Below are positions 28,874-37,890 of a DNA stretch of 64,000 bases, piece after piece (position 1 is the stretch's first letter; each line of letters opens with the position of its first letter). The translations under genes and the position numbers were made by a program. Under the pieces are notes generated by a model. The model worked only from the letters and a program-made list of their open reading frames with translations, was not told where the DNA came from and made no database searches. The stretch is from a virus. The stretch lies in the IMG/VR virus record IMGVR_UViG_3300030012_002828, positions 29,844-93,843 of that record, one strand, 5' to 3'.

Positions 28874-30392
28874 CTTTTTCCACCTTTAATTTTACATATG
28901 TCTGCGTTTTTCGCACTTCTTCAAAAATATGTTTTACACTTTGCCAATGACGATAAAATTTATTTCTTCCACATTGTTCATTCTTTCTAAAAGACTCAAT
29001 CATTAACTTCTTATCTACCCAACCATTAGTGCCATTAACTTTAACTTTGGGGTTTGTTGAGTTATAAGCAGCGATATACATTTTTTCATTATTTTTATCC
29101 GAGAATCTTTTTGGTCTCTTTTTTAGTTTTTCTGTAAACCAACTTGTTATTGAGTCAAAAGATTCGTCTGTTAATTGCCTCCCTTGTTTAATATGTTTAG
29201 CAGTTATCTTTGGACTTCTTTCTGAAATTGCACATAAAGCGGCCGCAATACATATGTTATTAATCATGTTCATAAGGAAGGTATTTAACGCTTCGTATAT
29301 GGAATCATCAAAAGTATTCATATATTTTTTCATTCCACGCCATACATTCTTTAATGCTTTTTGACCATCTTCAGTCCATACTACAACTTTTCTTTTATCA
29401 CCATCAACTGTATCTAATCTTTCTTGAACCCATCTATAAGTATTATAAAGCATCTCAGAAAATTCTTCATGATAAACTGCCGAGCCATCTTCGTCTTCTA
29501 AAATTTCTCCAACCATATCAATATAGTCTTCTTCCATTTGTGCTCTTAAAGATTCAGGAACATCTCTAACATAAAGCCACATTCTTTGAAATACACCTTT
29601 TGTTAGAATAACTTTTTCTAATCCTTCAGGTGGTAATGTTGTAGCCCATAAACTTCTTTGTGAATCAACAATTAAATCTTTACCCCATTCAGTTAGTCTT
29701 TTCTTAATTAGATGACTCTTAGAATCTAAACGATTCATAAACTTTTGAAATAACATAACGGTTTCTTGCTTGTGTTGTGACTCCTTAAAAATACCAGAAT
29801 GTTCAAACTCATCAAAGGCAATAATACCACTTCCGTATAAACTACCATAAATTGTTTTATCTTCAAACTCAGGTATATCGTAATCATCATCTTCTCTTGC
29901 ATCTTGTCTATTATAGTCAGGATTAGGAACATTCATTTTCATAGTGCCTAATAGTGCTTGGTCAGTAAAACTATCAGGGTTATTCAATGTAAATTGTTTA
30001 ACACCCGATAGTGGTAAATTATTTCTTGTTGTTGGGTAAGAATTAATTAATTCAAAGGTTCTTTCCCATACAGGTTGCAAGAAATCAAACATTGTTGTTT
30101 TACCACTTCTTGAAGTTTGAATCCAACAATAGTGTATTCTTGGGTCTAACGCTAATCTACCAATTGGAACTCTTACTATATCTTTTAATATCTGCCCTAA
30201 AGATACAAAATAAGACATCTTTGCCGAATAATCATTGTATAGTGAAAACTCACCTACTACATTTTTCCATCTTATAACATCTTTAGGTAATTCAATTTTC
30301 TTTGAGCGTATAACTTCTAAACTACTATCATCAGTAACCTTAATCATCGCTTCATATAATTCCCATTCATCTACATTTAAATCTTCTGCCAT
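28866..30392 (-). CDS. P-loop ATPase, candidate replicative helicase (DUF3987-like)
   Basis: 508 residues; start ATG with GAGGTG upstream, overlapping the nuclease stop as TAATG. Walker A is 'TSRSGKTTM' (near residue 95) and Walker B 'GIIAFDEFEH' (near residue 195). A long region with 'SQRSLWATTLPPEGLEKVIL' and 'GVFQRMWLYVRD' follows, as in primase-associated helicase-like ATPases of mobile elements. No MCM or DnaB is seen in the window, and the gene sits with primase, nuclease and polymerase, so it is the best candidate for the fork helicase. The C-terminal about 80 residues are basic and may bind DNA. Confidence 0.6.
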   Translation of the reverse strand: MAEDLNVDEWELYEAMIKVTDDSSLEVIRSKKIELPKDVIRWKNVVGEFSLYNDYSAKMSYFVSLGQILKDIVRVPIGRLALDPRIHYCWIQTSRSGKTTMFDFLQPVWERTFELINSYPTTRNNLPLSGVKQFTLNNPDSFTDQALLGTMKMNVPNPDYNRQDAREDDDYDIPEFEDKTIYGSLYGSGIIAFDEFEHSGIFKESQHKQETVMLFQKFMNRLDSKSHLIKKRLTEWGKDLIVDSQRSLWATTLPPEGLEKVILTKGVFQRMWLYVRDVPESLRAQMEEDYIDMVGEILEDEDGSAVYHEEFSEMLYNTYRWVQERLDTVDGDKRKVVVWTEDGQKALKNVWRGMKKYMNTFDDSIYEALNTFLMNMINNICIAAALCAISERSPKITAKHIKQGRQLTDESFDSITSWFTEKLKKRPKRFSDKNNEKMYIAAYNSTNPKVKVNGTNGWVDKKLMIESFRKNEQCGRNKFYRHWQSVKHIFEEVRKTQTYVKLKVEKDE

Positions 30393-31069
30393 TAATAACT
30401 CACCTCTTTTTCCGAATTTAATGCCTTTAGAATATGGTATGCGGTTTTATTACCAATTCCTTTTATCTTAGTTATATCTTGAATATCGGCCATTGATATT
30501 TCTGCAATACTTCCAAAGGACTTTAATAGGGCTTTTGCTTTTTCTACTGAAACACCCTTTATTTCAGATAGCACATCTACTCTTACATCGTCTGTTCTTA
30601 TTTTTTTTGGTAATTCTTTGTGTATAATTAATTCTTTATCTATATGTTCTGTTGTTGCTAATATTAAATGAGCCGCAGTTCTATAACTATCTACCCATAT
30701 AGGTTTAACATCTGTATGTAGGGCAATAGAAGTTATAGCACCTACAAACATTTTCTTTAGTTTAGTTCTCCAACTCATTGAATTATAATTTGTTCTATGT
30801 AAATATTCTAATGCATCGTCTAATGTTCCGTATATTAATATTATATTTTTATTATATGTCCTATCCATATTATCTAATTGATTAAATAATCTTTTATTTC
30901 TTACAGATTGTAAAAAGTCTGCGGCTGACTTTGCTTCTATACAACAATCACCTACAATATAATCTCCAATCTCTAACCATTTCTTTTCTGTTTTAATTTT
31001 TGCTTTATTTGCTATTGTTTCTAATGTTCTACTTAGTTGTGAATCTTCTCTACTATCAATAATTATCAT
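30392..31069 (-). CDS. XPF/ERCC4-type structure-specific endonuclease with HhH
   Basis: 225 residues from the ATG that has GGAGGT six bases upstream. An ERCC4 nuclease domain: 'IIIDSRED' at the start and 'IEAKSAADFLQSV', corresponding to the usual ERKxxxD with Ala replacing Arg. Two C-terminal helix-hairpin-helix motifs follow ('LSEIKGVSVEKAKALL' and 'ITKIKGIGNKTAYHIL'). There is no helicase domain, so it corresponds to the short crenarchaeal XPF form, which works with PCNA on branched DNA. Overlaps the primase gene end by 14 bases. Confidence 0.85.
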   Translation of the reverse strand: MIIIDSREDSQLSRTLETIANKAKIKTEKKWLEIGDYIVGDCCIEAKSAADFLQSVRNKRLFNQLDNMDRTYNKNIILIYGTLDDALEYLHRTNYNSMSWRTKLKKMFVGAITSIALHTDVKPIWVDSYRTAAHLILATTEHIDKELIIHKELPKKIRTDDVRVDVLSEIKGVSVEKAKALLKSFGSIAEISMADIQDITKIKGIGNKTAYHILKALNSEKEVSY

Positions 31070-32102
31070 GACCATACCTCCAACATTTTCCTATACAAAG
31101 TCCTTCTTCAATTAAAGTATTACAATTAGGTGACATATATCTTCCATCTACAATAAACCTTACATGTTTTCTTGTTTCATTTGGATTATAATCTATCCAT
31201 GTATCTTCATTAGATGCTATTGTTTTGATTTCATTTTCAATAATTGCTTTAATATCTTCCAAAGCATTACCTGTAATATCTCTTGGCTTACAATCTAAAT
31301 TATCTTTTACTACTGTTAGTTCGGATAAAAACTCATTATACCATTGTACTAATAACACTCTTGCTCTATGATTAGGATTTTCAGACATAACAGCATTTTT
31401 TAAACAAGGTAATATTGGTAAATCACCCGGACTATCAACACTATCAATTTCTATATCTGCTGTTTCCATTCTTTTAACTTCAGGCCATTTAACTAATGTC
31501 TTACCATAATAAACAGGTTTTATTTTTCTTTTGCCTTCTTTTGACAGTTTATATATTGTGGGCAACCCCGCAAGTAAATCTTCATGAGTAATGGGAATAC
31601 ACCAACGATTCGCTTTTAGGTGAAAGGTATTTTGTATTCTTCTGAGTCTACTCGTATTAATAACAACTGTATCAAGATAAGGACTTCTATTTACAACATC
31701 ATAACAGATATTAAAAAATGCTTTAACTTGTCTAAATGTTCTTGCTACATTACCATATACAAATATGTGAAAACCTCTACCAGAAAAAGATATATTGTGT
31801 TTATAGTCTTTTTCTAATAACCAATTATGCATTCTCAATACATCTTGATATAACTTAGGCATAGATTCTTCATCACCATGAGCATCAAAGTCAAGAAATA
31901 TTCTGTCAATAATAATAGAATACTCTAATCCCCTATTAGGAGTAAAGTGTTTATAATCATACACCGATGTAAAAAGATTCATCTTACCATTATACATTTG
32001 TATAAAGTTTCTATATTCTTCTTCGTTTTTTACAACTATTCTTGAGGCTTCTCTTGCTTTATTTCTTAAACTACCTGCCCACATTTCTCTCGGAAAATAC
32101 AT
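31056..32102 (-). CDS. priS: Archaeo-eukaryotic DNA primase, with C-terminal cysteine motif
   Basis: 348 residues from ATG 32102, which has AAAGGTG upstream; GTG 32111 lies in that site. The metal site is 'IFLDFDAHG' (DxD) and the nucleotide-binding motif 'SFSGRGFHIFV' (SxH type), with 'INTSRLRRIQNTFHLK' following, all of the small-subunit primase family. The last 25 residues carry Cys327, Cys336, Cys340 and His345, recalling the iron-sulfur or zinc end of PriL-type domains, so catalytic and PriL-like functions may be fused. Starts synthesis for the family B polymerase encoded nearby. Confidence 0.85.
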   Translation of the reverse strand: MYFPREMWAGSLRNKAREASRIVVKNEEEYRNFIQMYNGKMNLFTSVYDYKHFTPNRGLEYSIIIDRIFLDFDAHGDEESMPKLYQDVLRMHNWLLEKDYKHNISFSGRGFHIFVYGNVARTFRQVKAFFNICYDVVNRSPYLDTVVINTSRLRRIQNTFHLKANRWCIPITHEDLLAGLPTIYKLSKEGKRKIKPVYYGKTLVKWPEVKRMETADIEIDSVDSPGDLPILPCLKNAVMSENPNHRARVLLVQWYNEFLSELTVVKDNLDCKPRDITGNALEDIKAIIENEIKTIASNEDTWIDYNPNETRKHVRFIVDGRYMSPNCNTLIEEGLCIGKCWRYGHDNY

Positions 32103-32118
32103 TTTTATCACCTTTCAT

Positions 32119-32598
32119 TTATCTCATTCCTCTTTTACGCATTTCTTCGTCTGTTAATTGTTTAGTATCTAATTTTATTCTATCTTTTAAAGTAACTATC
32201 TTCTCATTTTCGTCAGAACCGTCTTCAAGTCTTTCCAACTCTCCTTCCAATTCTTCTTCCATTTCTTTATTAATTTCTTCAATTGGTTCATCATTAAAAT
32301 TCACCGTTGCTGTTTTTAAATACTTTGCTAATTTAGCAGTAATCCATTCTTCTAATTTATCAAATGTTCTATTATATATTGCTTTAGCAAAAGACATTTC
32401 ACCTTTTGGTAAATCTGTATCACAAATAATAAAATACTTAGTTTCTATATCCATACCAGATATTAATTCTTTTGCTAATTCTGAAACAATATCTTCTTTG
32501 TTAATAATATCAGTTAGAGTCCATTGTCTTTCCATTATTTTATCTTCTATAACACCACTTTTATAAAAATCTTCACCTGCATTAGAACCAATCGTCAT
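32119..32598 (-). CDS. Uncharacterised acidic protein
   Basis: 159 residues from ATG 32598, which has GGAGGT nine bases upstream inside the end of the preceding gene. Helical, with an acidic Glu-rich stretch near residues 105-130. No known motif. It lies between the Cas4-like nuclease and primase genes, with overlap at the 5' side, so it is probably co-translated with replication proteins. Confidence 0.5.
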   Translation of the reverse strand: MTIGSNAGEDFYKSGVIEDKIMERQWTLTDIINKEDIVSELAKELISGMDIETKYFIICDTDLPKGEMSFAKAIYNRTFDKLEEWITAKLAKYLKTATVNFNDEPIEEINKEMEEELEGELERLEDGSDENEKIVTLKDRIKLDTKQLTDEEMRKRGMR

Positions 32599-33451
32599 TT
32601 TGAGAACCTCCATCTGCCGCTTCACAATGGTCATAATGACCACAATGAATACACTTCTTATAGAAATATGAAGCCTTAAACTCTTCTTCTAAATATGAGT
32701 TAATTAATTTTTCAAAGGATGCTTTAACTGCGGTTTCTGAACGCTTAGAAACTTTTTCAGCATATACATAATTACTTGCTGGATAATACCAAGCCCAATG
32801 TGTAAAAGGAATTTCAGGGTCTAAACCAAAACTTCTAATTTGTTCGGGGTCAGCATTCTCAAATAGTATTTTATAAAAAGCCATTTCTTTACGCATTGTT
32901 GTTTTCTTAGAATCCTTCCATGCGCCTGTTTTTAATTCCATAGGAATATAACCATCATCCTCAAAAAATAATCTATCTATTATTCCTTGTAAATGTACTT
33001 CAATACCTGATTCTGTTGTATATCTTGCATCTAACATTATTTCATTTCCTACCGGAATAAATGTATCAAGTGTTTCTTCATGATGACATTCGATAAATCT
33101 TTCAGTATTATAGGCAGACATGGCTGTGTATAATTCCTCATAATCTTCTTTGTCTGTTTCGGGATATAAACTACGAAAATGTTTCTGTAATTTCATGGGT
33201 TCTTCTATATATTTTAAAGCATCCTCTATCTTTACTATTTTCCAAAAATCTTCTTGGGCATTGTGTACAATTGTTCCTTTAATCATAGCAGGACTTGTTT
33301 TTTGTTTTATATCGTCAATATATCCATACTTATAATTAAGATTACAAAACCCATAACTACCAATAGAAGATTTAGTAATCTTCAGTATAGGAGGTTTTCC
33401 ATCTGTATTTGCTTCCCACTTATATGTGTATTCTCCATTTTCTTTTCTCAT
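32582..33451 (-). CDS. Cas4/RecB-like PD-(D/E)XK nuclease with iron-sulfur cysteines
   Basis: About 289 residues from the ATG with AAAGGTG upstream. It shows 'GTIVHNAQEDF' (motif His), 'GIIDRLFF' (Asp), and 'IPMELKTG' (Glu-x-Lys), the full PD-(D/E)XK core. One upstream Cys ('GFCNLNYKYG') and a C-terminal cluster 'KKCIHCGHYDHCEA' form the likely 4Fe-4S site of Cas4/AddB-type exonucleases. It ends in Asn-Asp-Asp-Trp-Phe, an acidic-aromatic tail seen in other proteins here. Role in end resection or recombination is inferred. Confidence 0.85.
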   Translation of the reverse strand: MRKENGEYTYKWEANTDGKPPILKITKSSIGSYGFCNLNYKYGYIDDIKQKTSPAMIKGTIVHNAQEDFWKIVKIEDALKYIEEPMKLQKHFRSLYPETDKEDYEELYTAMSAYNTERFIECHHEETLDTFIPVGNEIMLDARYTTESGIEVHLQGIIDRLFFEDDGYIPMELKTGAWKDSKKTTMRKEMAFYKILFENADPEQIRSFGLDPEIPFTHWAWYYPASNYVYAEKVSKRSETAVKASFEKLINSYLEEEFKASYFYKKCIHCGHYDHCEAADGGSQNDDWF

Positions 33452-33489
33452 TCTAAACACCTTTTCTACATTTTTATTTGGGAGGATTT

Positions 33490-33963
33490 TTATTTCACTT
33501 TTTTTAGTTCGTCAATTAATTGACTTGCCCCCTGTCGGGTAAGTCCTTCAGGTATATCTCCACCCAATTTTTTGATATACTTGACTTGATTTTCTGTCGG
33601 TTCTTTATCTGCATTTTCTTTAGATACTCTTGATGTAGAGTTTTCTAAATTAGTTCTTAGCATAGAAGCCGTAGTTAAGTCGTGACACGCTTTACATAAT
33701 TCAACAACATTAGACCTTGCACTAATTAAGTGTATTAGTCCTTCTTTTTTACATTTATGTTGTGAAATAATATGATGCCATTCGGTATAACCATCTGGTG
33801 CAGGTTCTAAACAAATACTACAAATGCCTGTTTTAACCCAAAGACTTTCTTCTTCGGCTTGTAACTTGGCAATTTTTTCTTCAGCCTTGTTATATTTTTC
33901 TTCCAACTTTTCCATTTCATTTTTCAATTTCTTTATTTCCTTAATATTACTTTGTTCTCTCAA
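33490..33963 (-). CDS. HNH endonuclease with coiled coil and C-terminal small domain
   Basis: 157 residues. Residues 1-45 form a coiled coil. Then comes a Cys4-type HNH domain: 'CSICLEPAPDGYTEWHHIIS' with the His-His pair, and 'SNVVELCKACHD'. The last 35 residues ('ENQVKYIKKLGGDIPEGLTR' onward) match the C-terminal end of the 402-residue protein at 51.0-52.2 kb. Such tails (DUF3072-like) occur in phage DNA-metabolism proteins. Target unknown; it could be a packaging, recombination or homing-related nuclease. Confidence 0.8.
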   Translation of the reverse strand: MREQSNIKEIKKLKNEMEKLEEKYNKAEEKIAKLQAEEESLWVKTGICSICLEPAPDGYTEWHHIISQHKCKKEGLIHLISARSNVVELCKACHDLTTASMLRTNLENSTSRVSKENADKEPTENQVKYIKKLGGDIPEGLTRQGASQLIDELKKVK

Positions 33964-33964
33964 A

Positions 33965-36364
33965 TTACCACCAACTATCTAATGTTGTTTGTCTACCATC
34001 ATTGGCTATCGCTGATAAATCCCACCTTAGAGATTCATATATTAGACTAACCTTTTTGCTTATTTCTGATTCGGCAAGTCTAACCCAATTAATCGGAAAG
34101 TTATCTATAACTTCGTCTAATTTTTTAAATGCAATATAATCTACATTTCTTATTCTTCCTTTAGTTTCATACTGTCGAGGATATTTAGTAATACCTTTAT
34201 TGTCTACTGTATAATAATAATAACTATCACCTTCTTTTATTTCTCCAATTTCTTGATTATAAAACAGAACACCTGCTGAACCACCTGCAATTGAATCATA
34301 TTCTTCTAATGGTTTTCTTAATCTACTTTGTTTAATAATAGAAGACGGTTTGTATTTTCCACCTTTAACTATTTTATACATAGCCTTAGCATATTTGGTT
34401 ACTTCAGATTCTGTTTTACCTTGCGCTACCATTTGTAATATTTTAGCCTGTACTTCTTTAGCAAGTTTAGTTTCATTAGATTTTTTCATTTCAAAACCCA
34501 TTACAAAGAATTCGTCTACTACTTTGTTATCTTTCCAAGATAAATAACCACAATAGCGATTCTTTTTCTTAGATAAGAAAAATGACTTTGCATACTTTTC
34601 AAACTCTAAAATTACATGTTCATTAAATACATCATTCTGTATGTGTTGATTTAGTAAAGCACAAAGACCTTTAGCATCATCAACATTTTTTACTTTTACA
34701 AATATAGAATCAGTATGTCCATAAATAACTTCATAGCCTAACTCTATTGCTTTAAATGCTACACTTCTCATGGCTTCTCTTGCTGAAGCAGTAATGGCTT
34801 GTGCCATTTCCATATCGCCCCAACCATAACCATCTTTTGCTAATACTCCATACAAAGCATTTACACCACGCTTGGTAGCCATTTGTGCTGAATCCCATTT
34901 TCTATATTCTTCATCAGTCTTAGCATCACGCATATTTTTCTTATATCCATCACGCATTTTCATAAGTGTTAGAACAGCATTTGGTAATACTCCTAAGTTA
35001 TCTTTTCTAAATGATACACTAATGTTTTCTCCTTTCCACTCTCTAAGATTTTTAGGTGTAGAAAAATAAACATTATGAGCATCGTCATGGTTAGATTTTG
35101 TTTCCCATGAAATATTACGACTTGCCATCATGCTTGGGTATAGTGATTTAAAATCAAATACTGCGACATTTTCATGTAATCCAAAAGTATCTTCTTCTTC
35201 AGGATTCATTACGAATGCTGCCTCATATTTTGTTTTAATACCTTTTTGACCTGTTGGTGCAATCCAATCAGAATGACGCATAAAATATGCCGCCCCCATT
35301 TGTGAATTATGAAATACACATTCAAAAGGACATACGAATAGATGTTGAAGTGCAATATCATTTTCGGTAATATTCATTTCATCATCCATTCTAACCATCA
35401 ATTCTACATCTACTCGGTTATACTCAAGGAAAACTTCTGTATCTTCTAACCATGAGCGCAAGAAAAATTCATCGTCGCCAAACTTAGCATTTGATTTTTC
35501 TTTACCAATATCTTCACCTAATAATCTTCTTGAACAATAATCTAATTTAAGAGAAGGTAGTGTTCCTCTTTGGGAATCTAACCACAATCTTTCAAAGCGT
35601 GTCATAAGACAATAAGTAATTCTACCTTTTATTGGTTGGGATGTATTGGCATAATTAATATTATAAATTCTATTATGAGAAACACCTCTAACTTCTCTAT
35701 GTGGAGATAATTTCTTTGGATTAATATTATTAGCAATTAATCTTTCAATAATAGTAGGTATATCAAAACCTAATACATACCACCCTATAATCATATCAGG
35801 GTCTTTATCTTCTACAAATTTAACAAAGGCTTCTAACATATCCTGTTCATCTTCATAAACTAATACATCTTTGTATGATGGTAATGGTTCAATAGGAAAA
35901 TGTGTCATAACATAATAGTAATCATCAAAAGAATCATAAAAAGTTAAAGCGTTAATTTGTCCATTGTATCTACCGCCAACCTGTGTTTCAATATCAAGAT
36001 ACCATTTACGCAAGTTATATTCTTTTATTTCTTCCATACAATCATTTGTGTATTTTCTTGCTAAACCTATATCGGCTTCATATGTTATAGTCCAATTCTT
36101 TTTAGCATTATGAAAATCACCAACAGTATCAAAAACAACTTTAGTTAATTCTTTACCACCTAATGATTTCCACTCACCAAATACATATGTAGGCTTTATT
36201 CTGTTAGCCCCATACCTGCTTGATGATTCTATATACTCAGGCATCTGTTCTGTTCTTTCAATAAAAAAGTATGGTTTAAAATTAGTAATAGTTTTATTAA
36301 CCCTTTTGTTATCTTTATCTCTCCATCTTAATTCTATATTATTTTTTGCTTCACTAATTATCAT
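33965..36364 (-). CDS. polB: Family B DNA polymerase with proofreading domain and PIP box
   Basis: 799 residues. Exonuclease motifs: 'WYLDIET' (Asp124, Glu126), 'GWYVLGFDIP' (Asp201), 'YNRVDVELM' (Asp319). Polymerase motif A is 'DFKSLYPSMM' (Asp404) and motif B 'KRGVNALYG' (residues 498-506). Motif C reads 'YGHTDSIF', with His550 in place of the usual first Asp and Asp552 kept. The very end, Q-T-T-L-D-S-W-W (792-799), has the form of a PCNA-interacting peptide. It is the replicative polymerase of the virus, working with the clamp, clamp loader and primase encoded nearby. Confidence 0.95.
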   Translation of the reverse strand: MIISEAKNNIELRWRDKDNKRVNKTITNFKPYFFIERTEQMPEYIESSSRYGANRIKPTYVFGEWKSLGGKELTKVVFDTVGDFHNAKKNWTITYEADIGLARKYTNDCMEEIKEYNLRKWYLDIETQVGGRYNGQINALTFYDSFDDYYYVMTHFPIEPLPSYKDVLVYEDEQDMLEAFVKFVEDKDPDMIIGWYVLGFDIPTIIERLIANNINPKKLSPHREVRGVSHNRIYNINYANTSQPIKGRITYCLMTRFERLWLDSQRGTLPSLKLDYCSRRLLGEDIGKEKSNAKFGDDEFFLRSWLEDTEVFLEYNRVDVELMVRMDDEMNITENDIALQHLFVCPFECVFHNSQMGAAYFMRHSDWIAPTGQKGIKTKYEAAFVMNPEEEDTFGLHENVAVFDFKSLYPSMMASRNISWETKSNHDDAHNVYFSTPKNLREWKGENISVSFRKDNLGVLPNAVLTLMKMRDGYKKNMRDAKTDEEYRKWDSAQMATKRGVNALYGVLAKDGYGWGDMEMAQAITASAREAMRSVAFKAIELGYEVIYGHTDSIFVKVKNVDDAKGLCALLNQHIQNDVFNEHVILEFEKYAKSFFLSKKKNRYCGYLSWKDNKVVDEFFVMGFEMKKSNETKLAKEVQAKILQMVAQGKTESEVTKYAKAMYKIVKGGKYKPSSIIKQSRLRKPLEEYDSIAGGSAGVLFYNQEIGEIKEGDSYYYYTVDNKGITKYPRQYETKGRIRNVDYIAFKKLDEVIDNFPINWVRLAESEISKKVSLIYESLRWDLSAIANDGRQTTLDSWW

Positions 36365-36372
36365 TCTATCAC

Positions 36373-37425
36373 CTAATATAATCCGTGTGGTTTTGCTTCT
36401 AATTGTCCTGCTTGTGTAACTCTACAAAACTGTGCTTTATTTTGAAATTCATCAATTTTATATGCACCTACATAACTCATAGAAGATTTGATTCCATCAG
36501 TTATATCATCAACTATTCTTCTTACCTTTCCTTTGTATGGAGTAATTTTAGAATTACCTTCTACATTTTTAGTTTCTTCGCCTCTTGCTGTTTTAGAATC
36601 AATAGATGCAGAACCTTGATACTTTTTGTATAATTGTTCATTAGGCCATTGACCCATTTTAGATATAATTCCGGGTGTTTCTTTTGTACCCGCAAATAAA
36701 GAACCTATCATAACTGTATCAGCACCGAGAGCAATTGCTTTAGGAATATCTCCTACTGTTTTACAACCACCATCAGCAACAATATATGGTATTTCATCTA
36801 AATCTAAAACTTCATTTATATGATAAGCAATATCTAATAATGCTGTTGCTTGAGGAACACCGACACCTGCTCTAATTCTTGTTTCACACATAGAACCATT
36901 ACCTATTCCTACTCTTAAAGAATCAGCACCTGCTTCAATTAATCTTTCAGCCGCACCTTTAGTTACAATATTACCTGCCATTACATGAACATCTTCAAAT
37001 TCTTCTTTAATATAAGAAATCATTTCACCGACTAATTCATGGTCGCCATGAGCAACATCAATACATACACCTTGAATATTGGTATAACCTACTAAAGAAT
37101 CAAATCTTTCTTTACCTTTTTCTCCTACACCAATAGCGGCAATATATTGTCCTCTTACTTCTGCTTCAATATCATAACATAATGCTACTTGCTCTTTAAT
37201 ACTTTGAAATCTGTGTAATACTCCAATACCACCAAGTTTTGCTAATTCAATACACATTTCTGAACCGCATACTGTGTCCATTGGTGAAGCAATTAAAGGA
37301 ACATTTAAACTATAATTCCCAAATTCAACTGATGTATCACAATAAATTCTTGATTTTATATCTGACATATTTGGTATAATACTAATATCATCATAAGTTA
37401 AACTATCTCTTTCTTCTATTTTCAT
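36373..37425 (-). CDS. guaB: IMP dehydrogenase-like enzyme lacking CBS domains
   Basis: 350 residues, start ATG after GGGAGAG. TIM-barrel of the IMPDH/GMP reductase family: '[20 protein letters not shown]', the phosphate-binding and catalytic loop '[11 protein letters not shown]' with Cys180, 'RAGVGVPQ', '[20 protein letters not shown]' and the flap region '[10 protein letters not shown]'. The AGVGVPQ form (rather than TGVGYPQ) favours IMP dehydrogenase over GMP reductase. The usual regulatory CBS pair is absent. Its likely role is to raise the guanine nucleotide pool during replication, in line with the reductase encoded at 52.8-54.7 kb. Rare in viruses as far as I know. Confidence 0.85.
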   Translation of the reverse strand: MKIEERDSLTYDDISIIPNMSDIKSRIYCDTSVEFGNYSLNVPLIASPMDTVCGSEMCIELAKLGGIGVLHRFQSIKEQVALCYDIEAEVRGQYIAAIGVGEKGKERFDSLVGYTNIQGVCIDVAHGDHELVGEMISYIKEEFEDVHVMAGNIVTKGAAERLIEAGADSLRVGIGNGSMCETRIRAGVGVPQATALLDIAYHINEVLDLDEIPYIVADGGCKTVGDIPKAIALGADTVMIGSLFAGTKETPGIISKMGQWPNEQLYKKYQGSASIDSKTARGEETKNVEGNSKITPYKGKVRRIVDDITDGIKSSMSYVGAYKIDEFQNKAQFCRVTQAGQLEAKPHGLY

Positions 37426-37669
37426 TCTTATCTCTCCCTAATACTTTATCTTTAGACATTCTAAGGTCGCCTAAAACCCATCTGAGGGAATTAATTACTC
37501 CCTCTAAACCTTTATAATTATTCCAATGAGATTGCCTTAATGGTTTTGGACAAGTTTGAAATGCTGTCCATCTTCTATTTTGTTCTCTCTCGGCTTCATC
37601 TAATAAGTTTTCAATTTGTTCCCATGTTCTATCGTAAGCAAAATTTTCACTATCTTGGTGGTCATTCAT
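37403..37669 (-). CDS. Small hypothetical protein
   Basis: 88 residues from ATG 37669, overlapping the next gene's start region by 23 bases. Acidic N terminus, Trp-rich centre ('RRWTAFQTCPKPLRQSHWNN') and a basic C terminus. No motif known. Confidence 0.5.
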   Translation of the reverse strand: MNDHQDSENFAYDRTWEQIENLLDEAEREQNRRWTAFQTCPKPLRQSHWNNYKGLEGVINSLRWVLGDLRMSKDKVLGRDKNENRRKR

Positions 37670-37886
37670 CTTTTTCACTTTCCTCTTTTAATTGTTCTGC
37701 TTTCATTTTACAAACAGGACAACCATTATCAGCGATTAAATCTTTACACCATCCGGTATTACATAATACTCCGGCCGCTTCTAAATTAAGTGCATTTGCC
37801 ATATATTGTATCATTTGTAATAAACTTTGTACTACAACCATTAATTCTTGTTTTTCTTGCTTTTCTTCCTTTACTTCTTTACTCAT
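37662..37886 (-). CDS. Small cysteine-containing protein
   Basis: 74 residues with a helical N terminus (Lys/Glu rich), a hydrophobic middle and four cysteines in 'GVLCNTGWCKDLIADNGCPV' followed by a further Cys, compatible with a single zinc site. Directly downstream of the clamp gene in the same orientation, so probably in the same transcript. Confidence 0.5.
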   Translation of the reverse strand: MSKEVKEEKQEKQELMVVVQSLLQMIQYMANALNLEAAGVLCNTGWCKDLIADNGCPVCKMKAEQLKEESEKDE

Positions 37887-37890
37887 ATTA

